A stretch of DNA of 64,000 bases. Origin: JACCZX01 sp963791315 (lineage in GTDB: Bacteria > Pseudomonadota > Gammaproteobacteria > Burkholderiales > Burkholderiaceae_F). Of the stretch, positions 55,211 to 63,574 are shown piece by piece. The DNA is taken from the NCBI GenBank assembly GCA_963791315.1, contig CAWBRQ010000005.1:1-64000 (forward strand). The letters run 5' to 3'. How positions within the stretch are numbered: position 1 is the stretch's first letter; every line of letters begins with the position of its first letter. Under the pieces are notes generated by a model. It was given only the letters and a program-made list of their open reading frames with translations, was not told where the DNA came from and ran no database searches. The translations under genes were made by a program, and so were the position numbers.

Positions 55211-56203
55211 ATGACAGTAAACAGGACGTTGACCCGCCGCTTAGTCTGCGCAGCCACGGCGCTGTGGCTCGGCGCCTCGGCGATGCCCGCGGCGGCCCAA
55301 GCCGACTACCCGAACAAACCGGTACGCATGTTGATCGGCTTCCCGCCCGGACAGGCAACCGACACGCTGGGCCGCGCAATAGCGCAGAAACTCAGCGTGC
55401 AGCTTGGCCAGCAGTTCGTCGTGGAAAACAAGCCCGGCGCCGCAGGGATCATTGCGACCCAGGCAGCGATGTCTGCGCCGGCAGACGGCTATACATTGCT
55501 GGTGAGTTCGAGCGGGCCACTGGCGGTCAATCCCGGCCTGTACTCGAAGCTGCCCTACGATCCGATCAAGGATTTCACGCCGGTTGCTGGCATAGCGATC
55601 GTGCCGTTGGTGCTGGTAACCAACCCGTCCTTCCCGGCAACGAACCTTAAAGAGCTGGTTGCCGCGGCGAAAGCCAAGCCGAAAGCGGTCAATTACGCAT
55701 CGGGCGGCAGCGGCGTCACCAACCATTTAGTAATGGAAATGTTCCGCGGTGCGGCTGGCGTCGACATGACCCACATTCCTTACAAGGGCGGCCCGCCCGC
55801 AGTGACCGACCTGATCGGTGGGCAGGTCAACGTGATGTTCGAAACTTCGGTCGCGGTTCTTCCATTCGTCAAGCAAGGCAAGCTCCGCGCACTTGCGGTC
55901 AGTAGCTCCAAACGCCTGACCACTGCACCCGATATCCCGACCGTCGCGGAGCTCGGCTATCCCGGCTTTAGCGGCGTGCCCTGGGTCGCGATCATGGCTC
56001 CTGCGAATACACCAGGACCGATTGTCGCCAAGCTCAACGCCGAAGTGAACAAGGCACTTGCCAGCAAAGAGATTCGCGACCAGTTCGCAGGCCAGGGAGT
56101 CGAGCCGATGCAGATGACTCCGGAGGAGCTCGGCGCATTCGTCAAAAGCGAGCTCGCCAAGTGGACCAAGGTCGTCAAGGACTCCGGCGCGAAGGTCGAA
56201 TAA
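55211..56203 (+). CDS. Bug/TctC-type receptor of the acid-catabolism unit
   Basis: 330 residues, periplasmic. Signal peptide ending AAAQ, then YPNKPVRMLIGFPPGQATD and VVENKPGAAGIIATQAA. Central MTHIPYKGGPPAVTDLIGG is typical of Bug proteins. It probably binds the carboxylate whose breakdown the following genes encode. The stop and the ATG of the MmgE/PrpD gene overlap (TAATG). A strong promoter and operator precede it. No TctA/TctB permease is encoded in the window, so uptake must use one elsewhere. Confidence 0.93.
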   Translation: MTVNRTLTRRLVCAATALWLGASAMPAAAQADYPNKPVRMLIGFPPGQATDTLGRAIAQKLSVQLGQQFVVENKPGAAGIIATQAAMSAPADGYTLLVSSSGPLAVNPGLYSKLPYDPIKDFTPVAGIAIVPLVLVTNPSFPATNLKELVAAAKAKPKAVNYASGGSGVTNHLVMEMFRGAAGVDMTHIPYKGGPPAVTDLIGGQVNVMFETSVAVLPFVKQGKLRALAVSSSKRLTTAPDIPTVAELGYPGFSGVPWVAIMAPANTPGPIVAKLNAEVNKALASKEIRDQFAGQGVEPMQMTPEELGAFVKSELAKWTKVVKDSGAKVE

Positions 56204-57633
56204 TGGAAAGCATGCTTGCACCTGCCGACACGATTGCTCGCACGCTGTCGGGATTTGTTAGCCGCATGCGCCTTGACCAGGTGCCCGCGGCCGTGAGCCT
56301 AAGGGCCCGCCATCTGATGCTCGATGCAATTGGTTGTGCATTGGCCGCCCGCAAAGAGCAATTCGCTTCGCACTTCTCGCAGGCTACGCACGCATTGTCG
56401 GAAGGACAGGGCGAGCGCGCCGTAATTGGATTTGCGCGTCGACTTCCGCAGCGCGACGCAGCGCTGCTGAACGGCGTGCTGTGCCACGGGCTGGATTACG
56501 ACGACACGCACATGACCGGGATCATTCATTTGACCGTCAGCGTGTTGCCAACCGTCTTCGCAATGGCCGGCCAGCGCAGCGCTACTGGCGCCGAGATGCT
56601 GGCTGCTTATATCGCTGCGGTTGAAGCCGGCGCTCGGATTTCGACCGCGATGCGGGGCGGATTGCACGCACACGGGTTTCACCCGACCGGCGTGGTCGGT
56701 GCATTCGCCAGCACGCTGGCGGCTGGCCGATTACTCGGCCTCGACGACGCCGGGCTCGTGCATGCGCAGGGCATTGCACTATCGATGGCAAGCGGCAGCT
56801 TGCAATTCATCGAAGACGGCGCGTGGACCAAGCGCATGCATCCGGGTTGGGCGGCGCAGGCAGCGATCACCGCAGCAACGTTCGCGGCAAACGGAATCAA
56901 AGCACCACAGGCACCCTACGAAGGCCGCTACGGCTTTTACCGCTGCTATCTCGGTGAAGCCGAGCACGAGAGAATCGATTTGTCGCTGGCCACCGCCGGG
57001 CTGAAGACCGACGGTTCGGCTACCCAGTGGGAAGTCGAGAACGTCGCGATCAAGCCGTTCCCGATGTGCCACTTCGTACATGCAAGTGCCGACGCGGCAA
57101 TTGCTCTGCATCGCGCAGGTGTTGATGCCTCGCGAATTCGTGCGGTTGAAGTGCACGTGCCGGCAGGTGTAGTGCAATCGGTTTGCGAGCCGGTTGTCAA
57201 CAAGCGGCGGCCGACCAGCGATTACGACGCCAAGTTCAGCCTGGTTTATGCGGTCGCCAGTGGACTGTTGCGCGGCAAGCTCGGCTTGAAGGAGCTCACG
57301 CCAGAAGCATTCGGAGACCCGGCCGCGCTCGCGCTGATGGATCGAATCGACTACGTCGAGGATGCCGAGTCGACGTTCCCGCGTCACTACACCGGCGAGG
57401 TCAGAGTCACACTCGACGACGGCCGCACATTGCGACATCGCGAACCCGTCAACCGCGGCCACGCCGAGCGGCCGTTGTCCAACGAAGAAGTGCGCGAGAA
57501 ATTCTTCGACAACGCGACACTCCATTTTTCGCGTAGCCATGCGCAAGCGGTGTGCGACCAGATACTGACGCTCGACAAGCTTGCCAATGTGCACGCGCTC
57601 GAGTCGTTGCTTGCGCAAGATCCGACGGACTAA
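56203..57633 (+). CDS. MmgE/PrpD family protein
   Basis: 476 residues of the family that includes 2-methylcitrate dehydratase, cis-aconitate decarboxylase and iminodisuccinate epimerase. Blocks: LCHGLDYDDTHMTGIIH, GFHPTGVVGAFAS (conserved loop), MASGSLQFIEDGAWTKRMHPGWA and KPFPMCHFVHASADA. In context with a CoA-transferase and CitE/MaoC genes, a dehydratase or decarboxylase acting on a hydroxy-tricarboxylate or itaconate-like acid is plausible. Overlap with the Bug gene shows one operon. The enzyme is cytoplasmic. Confidence 0.9.
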   Translation: MESMLAPADTIARTLSGFVSRMRLDQVPAAVSLRARHLMLDAIGCALAARKEQFASHFSQATHALSEGQGERAVIGFARRLPQRDAALLNGVLCHGLDYDDTHMTGIIHLTVSVLPTVFAMAGQRSATGAEMLAAYIAAVEAGARISTAMRGGLHAHGFHPTGVVGAFASTLAAGRLLGLDDAGLVHAQGIALSMASGSLQFIEDGAWTKRMHPGWAAQAAITAATFAANGIKAPQAPYEGRYGFYRCYLGEAEHERIDLSLATAGLKTDGSATQWEVENVAIKPFPMCHFVHASADAAIALHRAGVDASRIRAVEVHVPAGVVQSVCEPVVNKRRPTSDYDAKFSLVYAVASGLLRGKLGLKELTPEAFGDPAALALMDRIDYVEDAESTFPRHYTGEVRVTLDDGRTLRHREPVNRGHAERPLSNEEVREKFFDNATLHFSRSHAQAVCDQILTLDKLANVHALESLLAQDPTD

Positions 57634-57637
57634 TCAG

Positions 57638-58900
57638 ATGACGACCGATTCGAAACTTCCACTGTCCGGACTGCGCGTACTCGCGGTCGAGCAATACGGT
57701 GCCGGGCCATTCGGCACGTCGTATCTCGCTGACCTCGGCGCCGAAATCATCAAGATCGAAAACCATAAAGACGGTGGCGATGTTGGCCGCCACGTCGGCC
57801 CGCATTTTTTCGGCGTCGAAGACAGCCACTTTTTCCAAACTTTCAACCGGAACAAGAAAAGCTTGACGCTGGACCTGAAGCACCCGCAGGGCAAGGCAGT
57901 ATTTCAAAAGCTGGTCGCAAAGGCCGATGCTGTGCTCGACAACTTGCGCGGCGATTTGCCTGCGAAGCTCGGCCTGACGTACGACAAGCTGAAGCAATTC
58001 AATCCACGTATCGTTTGCGCGCACCTGTCGGCGTATGGCCGCGAGGGTTCGCGCACTGCATGGCCCGGCTACGACTACTTGATGCAAGCCGAAACCGGTC
58101 ACCTGACACTGACCGGCGAGCCAGATGGTCCACCGACACGCTACGGCCTGTCGATCGTCGATCTGATGACCGGACTGGCGGCGGCGTTCGGCTTGCTCGC
58201 CGGTGTAACCAAGGCGCGCGAAAGCGGCAACGGCATGGACATCGATACGTCGCTGTTCGATGTCGCGCTGCATAACCTGAACTATCCGGGCACCTGGTAC
58301 TTGAATGCCGGCACCGTGACCGGGCGCACCGCGCGCAGTGGCCATCCGAGTCTCGTCCCAAGCCAGTTGTATCGCACGCAGGATGGATGGCTCTTCATCA
58401 TGTGCAACAAGGAAAAATTCTGGCCAATACTGGCGCGTGAGCTCGGCCATCCGGAATGGATCGACGATCCCGAGCTTGCGGTGTTTTCAGCGCGGCTGAA
58501 AAATCGCGACCGCGTCACGCAATTGCTCGACGGCGCTCTGATGAAACAACCGACCGATGCTTGGATCAAGCGGCTTGCCGGCAAAGTTCCCGTTTCACCA
58601 GTGTTCGATATCGCCCAGGCGCTTGAAAACCCCTACGTGCACGAGCGCGACAGCGTTCTCGGCTACTCGTATCCGAACGGCGACACGGCGCGCATGATTG
58701 CCAGCCCGATCCGGGTGGCCGGAGTCAAACTTCCGCAGCGCGCAGCGCCTCGCATGGGTGAACACAATGAGGCACTGCTGCGCGAAGCCGGCTTCGACGC
58801 CGCGCAAATCGACAAGCTGTGCGAACTCGGAGTGATCGCCAGCTCGTCCCTTGCAGAACACGGCGTCGCGCAGGACAGCGGACACGCGGCTGGCCCCTAG
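57638..58900 (+). CDS. CaiB/BaiF family CoA-transferase
   Basis: 420 residues, family III CoA-transferase. LPLSGLRVLAVEQYGAGPFGTSYLADLGAEIIKIE in related wording begins the fold. The catalytic Asp lies in PGYDYLMQAETG near residue 145-150; GLTYDKLKQFNPRIVCAHLSAYG and HPSLVPSQLYRTQDGWLFI follow. Such enzymes move CoA from succinyl-CoA or a product thioester to a carboxylic acid, for example itaconate, mesaconate or citramalate. It would activate the acid for MaoC and CitE steps encoded by the other unit. It follows the PrpD gene by four bases. Confidence 0.92.
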   Translation: MTTDSKLPLSGLRVLAVEQYGAGPFGTSYLADLGAEIIKIENHKDGGDVGRHVGPHFFGVEDSHFFQTFNRNKKSLTLDLKHPQGKAVFQKLVAKADAVLDNLRGDLPAKLGLTYDKLKQFNPRIVCAHLSAYGREGSRTAWPGYDYLMQAETGHLTLTGEPDGPPTRYGLSIVDLMTGLAAAFGLLAGVTKARESGNGMDIDTSLFDVALHNLNYPGTWYLNAGTVTGRTARSGHPSLVPSQLYRTQDGWLFIMCNKEKFWPILARELGHPEWIDDPELAVFSARLKNRDRVTQLLDGALMKQPTDAWIKRLAGKVPVSPVFDIAQALENPYVHERDSVLGYSYPNGDTARMIASPIRVAGVKLPQRAAPRMGEHNEALLREAGFDAAQIDKLCELGVIASSSLAEHGVAQDSGHAAGP

Positions 58901-58924
58901 ATCGATCGCTCGGGTGTTGCCGGG

Positions 58925-59281
58925 TCACGAAGCGGCGTAATCGGCGATCGCCTCGAGCACGGTGAGGTCGTCGCCGACAAATGGCTTCAGATCGAACTTT
59001 AAGCGCGGGTGCTTGATCGTCGCGCGCTCGATCAGCTGCGGAACGTCACCTCGCACGTGGCCACCGGAGCCAAGGAACAACGGCACGACTTTGATAACCG
59101 TTGATCCGCGCGCCACCAGCGCATCGACGGCGCCGAGGAAATCGGGCGTTGAATGTTCCAGGTACGCCAGCGCAACAGCACACTCGGGCCGCCGACGCTC
59201 GACTCTGGCGCGAATCTGCTCAAACGGCGCAACCCATTGCGGGTCGCGCGATCCATGCGCCAACATCACAATGCCGTTCAC
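58925..59281 (-). CDS. cbiX: CbiX/SirB-type sirohydrochlorin chelatase
   Basis: 118 residues, single-domain class II chelatase. The metal-site His residues are in MLAHGSRDPQW and LGSGGHVRGDV. It inserts iron (siroheme) or cobalt (vitamin B12) into sirohydrochlorin. Its GTG start overlaps the stop of the Ldh-family gene, so it is the last member of the fumarase-flavoprotein unit rather than of the cysI operon, an odd home for a siroheme gene. With the SUMT encoded at 50,815 it could complete siroheme for CysI, apart from the oxidation step. Confidence 0.9.
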   Translation of the reverse strand: MNGIVMLAHGSRDPQWVAPFEQIRARVERRRPECAVALAYLEHSTPDFLGAVDALVARGSTVIKVVPLFLGSGGHVRGDVPQLIERATIKHPRLKFDLKPFVGDDLTVLEAIADYAAS

Positions 59282-60297
59282 GCTGACCTCGATTCTGATT
59301 CCGCCAACTCAGTCAATCTGGCCAAAAGCGAATCCGGAATTTCAACACCGTCGACAACGGCGCGTTGCGCAAGCTCGGCCCTTCGGTCTCCCGGCAAACG
59401 CACGTCTGGATCCGCGCACATCGCGTCGATCAATGCCTCGACGCGCGAGTGATACACGTTTGAGCCAGCGAGTGCAGCAGGGTCGATGACCAGAAACGCC
59501 TGCCCAAGTCGCGGCTGATTACCTGCGTCGACAAAGAAAGAGTCCGCCTCGTAGCCGAAGTTCGCGCCGCTCAGCGATGTGCAAAGCAACTCGACCATTA
59601 GCGCAAGCATCGCACCCTTTATGCCACCGGCGGGCAGCATCATGCCGTCGAGTGCGGCTTTGGCGTCGGTGGTTGGTTTTCCAGCGCGATCAAGCGCCCA
59701 TCCGAGCGGAATGGGCTGGCCTTGCTGTGCCGCAAGCATCACTTTGCCGCGCGCGACTTCCGATAACGATAGGTCGATCGTCAGTGGCGCCGCGCTGCTG
59801 CGCGGAAACACCGCAGCGATCGGATTGGTACCGAACAGCGCGCGCGATCCTTTCCACGCCGGCATTGCAGCCGGCGAATTGCTGAATGCAAGGCCCACCA
59901 TCTGTTGTTCAGCCGCCGCGACCAAGTGGTACGCAGCCACACCGAAGTGATGGCTGTTCGTTACTACAGCGAATCCAATGCCCTGCGTTCGTGCTCGCTT
60001 GATCGATTCATTCACGGCCAGTGCGCACGCCGGAAATGCCAACCCGTTTTCCGCATCGATCAAGCATGCCGCCGGTTTCTCTCGAACAATGCGTGCCACC
60101 GCCTGCCCATTCGCGCGGCCGTTCTTCAAGTGCGCAACGTATTGCGGTACGCGCGCAGCACCGTGCGACGTCAGACTTTGTGCATCGGCCGCCACCAATG
60201 CGCGCGCCGTCGACGAAGCCATCGAGTGATTGGCGCCAGCGCTGGTGAGCGCGCGCTCGATCATCGATTCGAGACGTTGCAGCGAGACGATACTCAT
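59278..60297 (-). CDS. Ldh-family dehydrogenase (ComC-like)
   Basis: 339 residues, LDH2/MDG fold, using NAD(P). Family blocks: LTSHGAARVPQYV with the catalytic His, TNSHHFGVAAYHL, ALFGTNPIAAVFP and DLSLSEVARGKVMLA. In known pathways (R)-sulfolactate dehydrogenase ComC belongs here. It overlaps the SlcC-like gene by ATGA; such a pair inverts a 2-hydroxyacid through its keto acid in sulfolactate users. The real substrate is not fixed. It is a distinct paralogue of the dehydrogenase at 30,370, not a recent duplicate. Confidence 0.88.
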   Translation of the reverse strand: MSIVSLQRLESMIERALTSAGANHSMASSTARALVAADAQSLTSHGAARVPQYVAHLKNGRANGQAVARIVREKPAACLIDAENGLAFPACALAVNESIKRARTQGIGFAVVTNSHHFGVAAYHLVAAAEQQMVGLAFSNSPAAMPAWKGSRALFGTNPIAAVFPRSSAAPLTIDLSLSEVARGKVMLAAQQGQPIPLGWALDRAGKPTTDAKAALDGMMLPAGGIKGAMLALMVELLCTSLSGANFGYEADSFFVDAGNQPRLGQAFLVIDPAALAGSNVYHSRVEALIDAMCADPDVRLPGDRRAELAQRAVVDGVEIPDSLLARLTELAESESRSA

Positions 60298-61230
60298 CGC
60301 TTGGTCATCGCATGCAGCGAGGCGGCCACGCGCTGCGCGATCATGTCGCTGACTCGCGCGTTGGCTTCCGCCGTGACTCCTGCCACGTGCGGCGTCAGGA
60401 TCAGATTCGGAACGTCGGCCCAGGCGGGGCTTGCTGCAAGCGGTTCGTGCTCAAACACGTCGAGCGCCGCACCGCCTAATGCACCGCTTCGCAACGCGGC
60501 GATCAACGCTGCTTCTTCGACAATGCCGCCGCGCGCGGAGTTGATCACAATTGCGCCGCGCTTCATCAATGCGATACGCGAAGCGTTCAGCATGCCGCGA
60601 GTCTGCGCAATCAAAGGCACGTGCAGCGAGACTACATCTGCTTCGGCAAGCAGCGTCTCGAGGCTTCGGCTCACGACACTGTGCTCGCGCCATGCCGCAT
60701 CATCGTCCGCAACCATCGGATCGTGCGCGACGACTTGCATGCCGAGGTTGTGCGCGAGCCGCGCGGTCACGCGGCCGATCGAGCCAAACCCGATCAGTCC
60801 GAGTGTTGTGCCGCGGAGCTCATGGCCGTGCGACAGTTGCGCGCGCGGCCAGCGGCCGGCAGCAACTTCACCCGATGAGCCGTAAACGCCCCGCAACAGC
60901 ATCATCGCCGTCGTGACAACGTACTCGGCGACCGACACCGCATTGGCGCCGGTCGCGGCGATCACTTCGATGCCACGCACGGAGCACGCGGTGGTATCGA
61001 TGTTATCGAGTCCGACACCGAGCCGTCCCACGACTTTCAGCCTCGGCGCACCCGCAATCAGCGCCGCGTCGACCTGCGTGCGGTTGCGCACGATCAATGC
61101 ATCGGCAAGCTTCATCGCGGCATGCAAGTCTGCAGGGCGATCGACCAGCGAAGACTCGTGCCGAACATCGAAATCCGCGCGCAGTCGACTGAACCGCGGA
61201 ATCATCCATGAACTCGCTGATCACGATCAT
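60294..61230 (-). CDS. SlcC-like D-2-hydroxyacid dehydrogenase (frameshifted)
   Basis: About 311 residues after repair. The true start is ATG at 61230, reading MIVISEFMDDSAV, a hallmark N-terminus of this group. The following frame begins SRLRADFDVRH and continues LVDRPADLHAAMK. One surplus T/A near 61,192-61,193 separates them. The Rossmann motif LIGFGSIGRVTARLA, Arg in NSARGGIVEE, Glu in FEHEPLA and His in LTPHVAGVT are complete. The ATGA overlap with the flavoprotein stop and with the ComC-like start shows tight coupling. (S)-sulfolactate dehydrogenase is one known member; a malate, citramalate or tartrate relative is equally possible. Confidence 0.87.
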
Positions 61231-62955
61231 CGTGTCAGCAACGTCTGGCCGGGTCTGACACGAGAAAAGTGCACCGGCTGTCTCGCCAAGTTGAAACCCT
61301 CCGTCGAAGCGCACGGTGACGTATGAAGAATCTTCCAGAGAACCGCGCTCTGGAAAATCCTCGCGAAAATGCGCCCCACGCGACTCCTCACGCCGAGCCG
61401 CAGCAGCCTGAATCGATCGGCTGACAAGAAGCAGGTTCGATAGGTTGAGCCAGTCGTGCCACGTCAGATTGAACGCGCGCTCTTCGCTTGACAGCCCAAT
61501 CGTGTTCAGTTGATCGCCAAGCTCGTTCAGACGTCGAGCTGCACGCTCCAACCCATCGGCGTCACGCACGATGCCGACGTCTTCCCACATGCATTCGAGC
61601 AATGCTTCGCGAATTTCTTCAACATTGCCGGGCTGTCGATCGAACGGCTTCTCGGCGAAGGCAATCGCTTCCTGCAACGCTGCTTCATCGGGCGCACGCC
61701 ACGCACCTTCGGCACGTACCCATCGCGCCATCGAATCGCCCGCGATGCCACCGAACACGGTTGAGTTTGCAACGCCGTTACCGCCAAGGCGATTTGCACC
61801 GTGCACGCCGCCGGTGTCTTCGCCGGCGGCAAACAATCCCGGCAGCGACGTGCTGCAGTCGCCGTTGAACAGCACGCCGCCCATCATGTAGTGCGCAGTC
61901 GGCACGACTTCGACCATGCCGCCGGCCAGATCGAACCCGCAATCGGCGCAGCGCTCGACCATTCCCTTGAATGCCGCCCGCACTTCGTCGGCGCCAAGGT
62001 GACTCAACGTCAGATACACGCCGCCGTTCGGCGTTGTATTGCCGGCGCGCATTTCGGCAAAGATCGCACGCGACACAATGTCGCGCGTCGCACGCTCGGC
62101 ACGCGCGTCGTGCTGCTGCATGAAGCGCTCACGCGCACCATTCAGCAGGTAACCGCCCGCGCCGCGCAATCCTTCCTCCAATACGGTCCCCGTCATGCGT
62201 GTGTCGCTTCCAGCAAGCAATCCGGTGGGGTGAAACTGGACCATCTCCATGTCGCGCAACGTCAGGCCCGCACGCAGCGCCATCGCCAGGCCATCGCAGC
62301 TCTTATCCCCCGATGGCGTGTGATATTTGTACATCGTCGGCCCGCCGCCGGTCGCGAGCAGCACCGCGCGCGCCTGCACGAACACGTACTCGCCGGTGCG
62401 CATGTCGATATGCAGCACGCCTGCGATCGCGTCGCCGCTCGGCGTTTTTATCAGCTCGATCGCGCGATGTTCTTCAAGTCGCTCAATGTCGCGCGCCCAC
62501 ACCTGTTCGGCGAGACGATTGATGATTTCGATGCCGGTCAAGTCTCCCTTGTGAACCGTGCGATCAAACGTTTGCCCGGCAAACGCCTTCTGATGAATTG
62601 TGCCGTCGGGATTGCGATCGAACAGGCAGCCAAGCTCGTTCTCGAGCTCGCGCACACGCTCGAGCGCAGTCGACACCAGTGTCCATGCCAGGTCCTGATC
62701 GGAGAGCCACGCGCCGCCCTCGATCGTGTCCATGAAGTGACGCTCGACCGAATCTTCGGCGGCCAGGGCAACGTTGTAGCCACCCTGAACCATGCGCGTG
62801 CATCCGCACTTGCCGAGCAGGCCTTTCACCGCGACCGTGACCGATAACTCGGGTGCCGCCTGTTTCGCATGCAAGGCAGCAAACAAACCCGCACCCCCGG
62901 AACCGAGGATCAGGATGTCGGTTTGCAATCGGCGCAAGCTATGGCTCTGCGTCAA
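61227..62955 (-). CDS. Fumarate reductase/succinate dehydrogenase-type flavoprotein (frameshifted)
   Basis: About 575 residues after repair, FAD-binding subunit. ILILGSGGAGLFAALHA is the dinucleotide fold; RMVQGGYNVAL, VQFHPTGL, PTAHYMMGGVLFNGD and HGANRLGGNGVAN match the flavin and active-site regions. The TTG start at 62955 with GGAAG upstream follows the fumarase stop by five bases. The C-terminal end, FNLARQPVHFSRVRPGQTL, is in the next frame, rejoined by removing one base at 61,294-61,296. No iron-sulfur or membrane subunit is encoded with it, so it may act as a soluble oxidase or dehydrogenase on a fumarate-, mesaconate- or aspartate-like acid. Confidence 0.85.
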
Positions 62956-62960
62956 TCTTC

Positions 62961-63572
62961 CTACGCCTTTACGCCGAGCGATCGCAGCACATCCGCGCGT
63001 CGCGCTTGCGCATCGTTGGCTACGGTCTCGTACAGACTCGCGCCGTGGCTGTCCATCGCGACCAACAGCGGTCCGAAGTCGCGAATCGCAAAACGCCACA
63101 GCGATTCCGGATTCAGATCGTCCAGATCGACGTCTTCAATGCGTTCGATCCACGTGGTTTGGAGTGCGGCAGCGCCACCGACAACGGCCAGATATGCGCC
63201 ACCCAGTTCGCTGAATGCGGCGAGTGTTTGGTTACCCATGCCGCCCTTGCCGATGATGATGCGCACGCCGTGCGCCGACATCAGATCGCGTGTGAAGCGT
63301 TCCATCCGCGCAGACGTCGTCGTGCCGACGCACAACGGCGCATAACCGGCAGGATTCTCGTTCGAGCGCGGCACCTGCTTGACGTTCGGCGCGGTGTGAA
63401 TCACGGCGTGTCCACGCAGATCGAAACGTGTTTGACGGCCGCGATCGAATAGATGAATCAACGTCGCATCACGCAGGCCGAATAACGTCGTTTGCAAAGT
63501 GACGGTGTCATTGACCCGCAGCGCGCGCGCCTGCTGCTCGGTGATCGGGGTTGCGAGCTCGTAATGCGCCAT
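62961..63572 (-). CDS. Class I fumarate hydratase, beta subunit
   Basis: About 203 residues (MAHYELATPITEQQARALRV start, phrased here in part). Domain pattern: FDLRGHAVIHTAPNV, CVGTTTSARMERFT and IIIGKGGMGNQTLAAF, followed by WIERIEDVDL, as in the C-terminal subunit of two-part Fe-S hydro-lyases (TtdB type). With the alpha subunit it forms a [4Fe-4S] fumarase, tartrate dehydratase or mesaconase. It begins two bases after the alpha stop and ends five bases before the flavoprotein start. Confidence 0.88.
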   Translation of the reverse strand: MAHYELATPITEQQARALRVNDTVTLQTTLFGLRDATLIHLFDRGRQTRFDLRGHAVIHTAPNVKQVPRSNENPAGYAPLCVGTTTSARMERFTRDLMSAHGVRIIIGKGGMGNQTLAAFSELGGAYLAVVGGAAALQTTWIERIEDVDLDDLNPESLWRFAIRDFGPLLVAMDSHGASLYETVANDAQARRADVLRSLGVKA

Positions 63573-63574
63573 GC

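Noticed and set aside
144..61230. Programmed frameshifting in nine genes
   Set aside because: The sites share no slippery motif or stop context and occur in two unrelated genomes; insertion errors explain all.
59278..61230. Full sulfolactate degradation pathway
   Set aside because: No suyAB, sulfite exporter or sulfolactate uptake genes are seen; only the two dehydrogenase types match.
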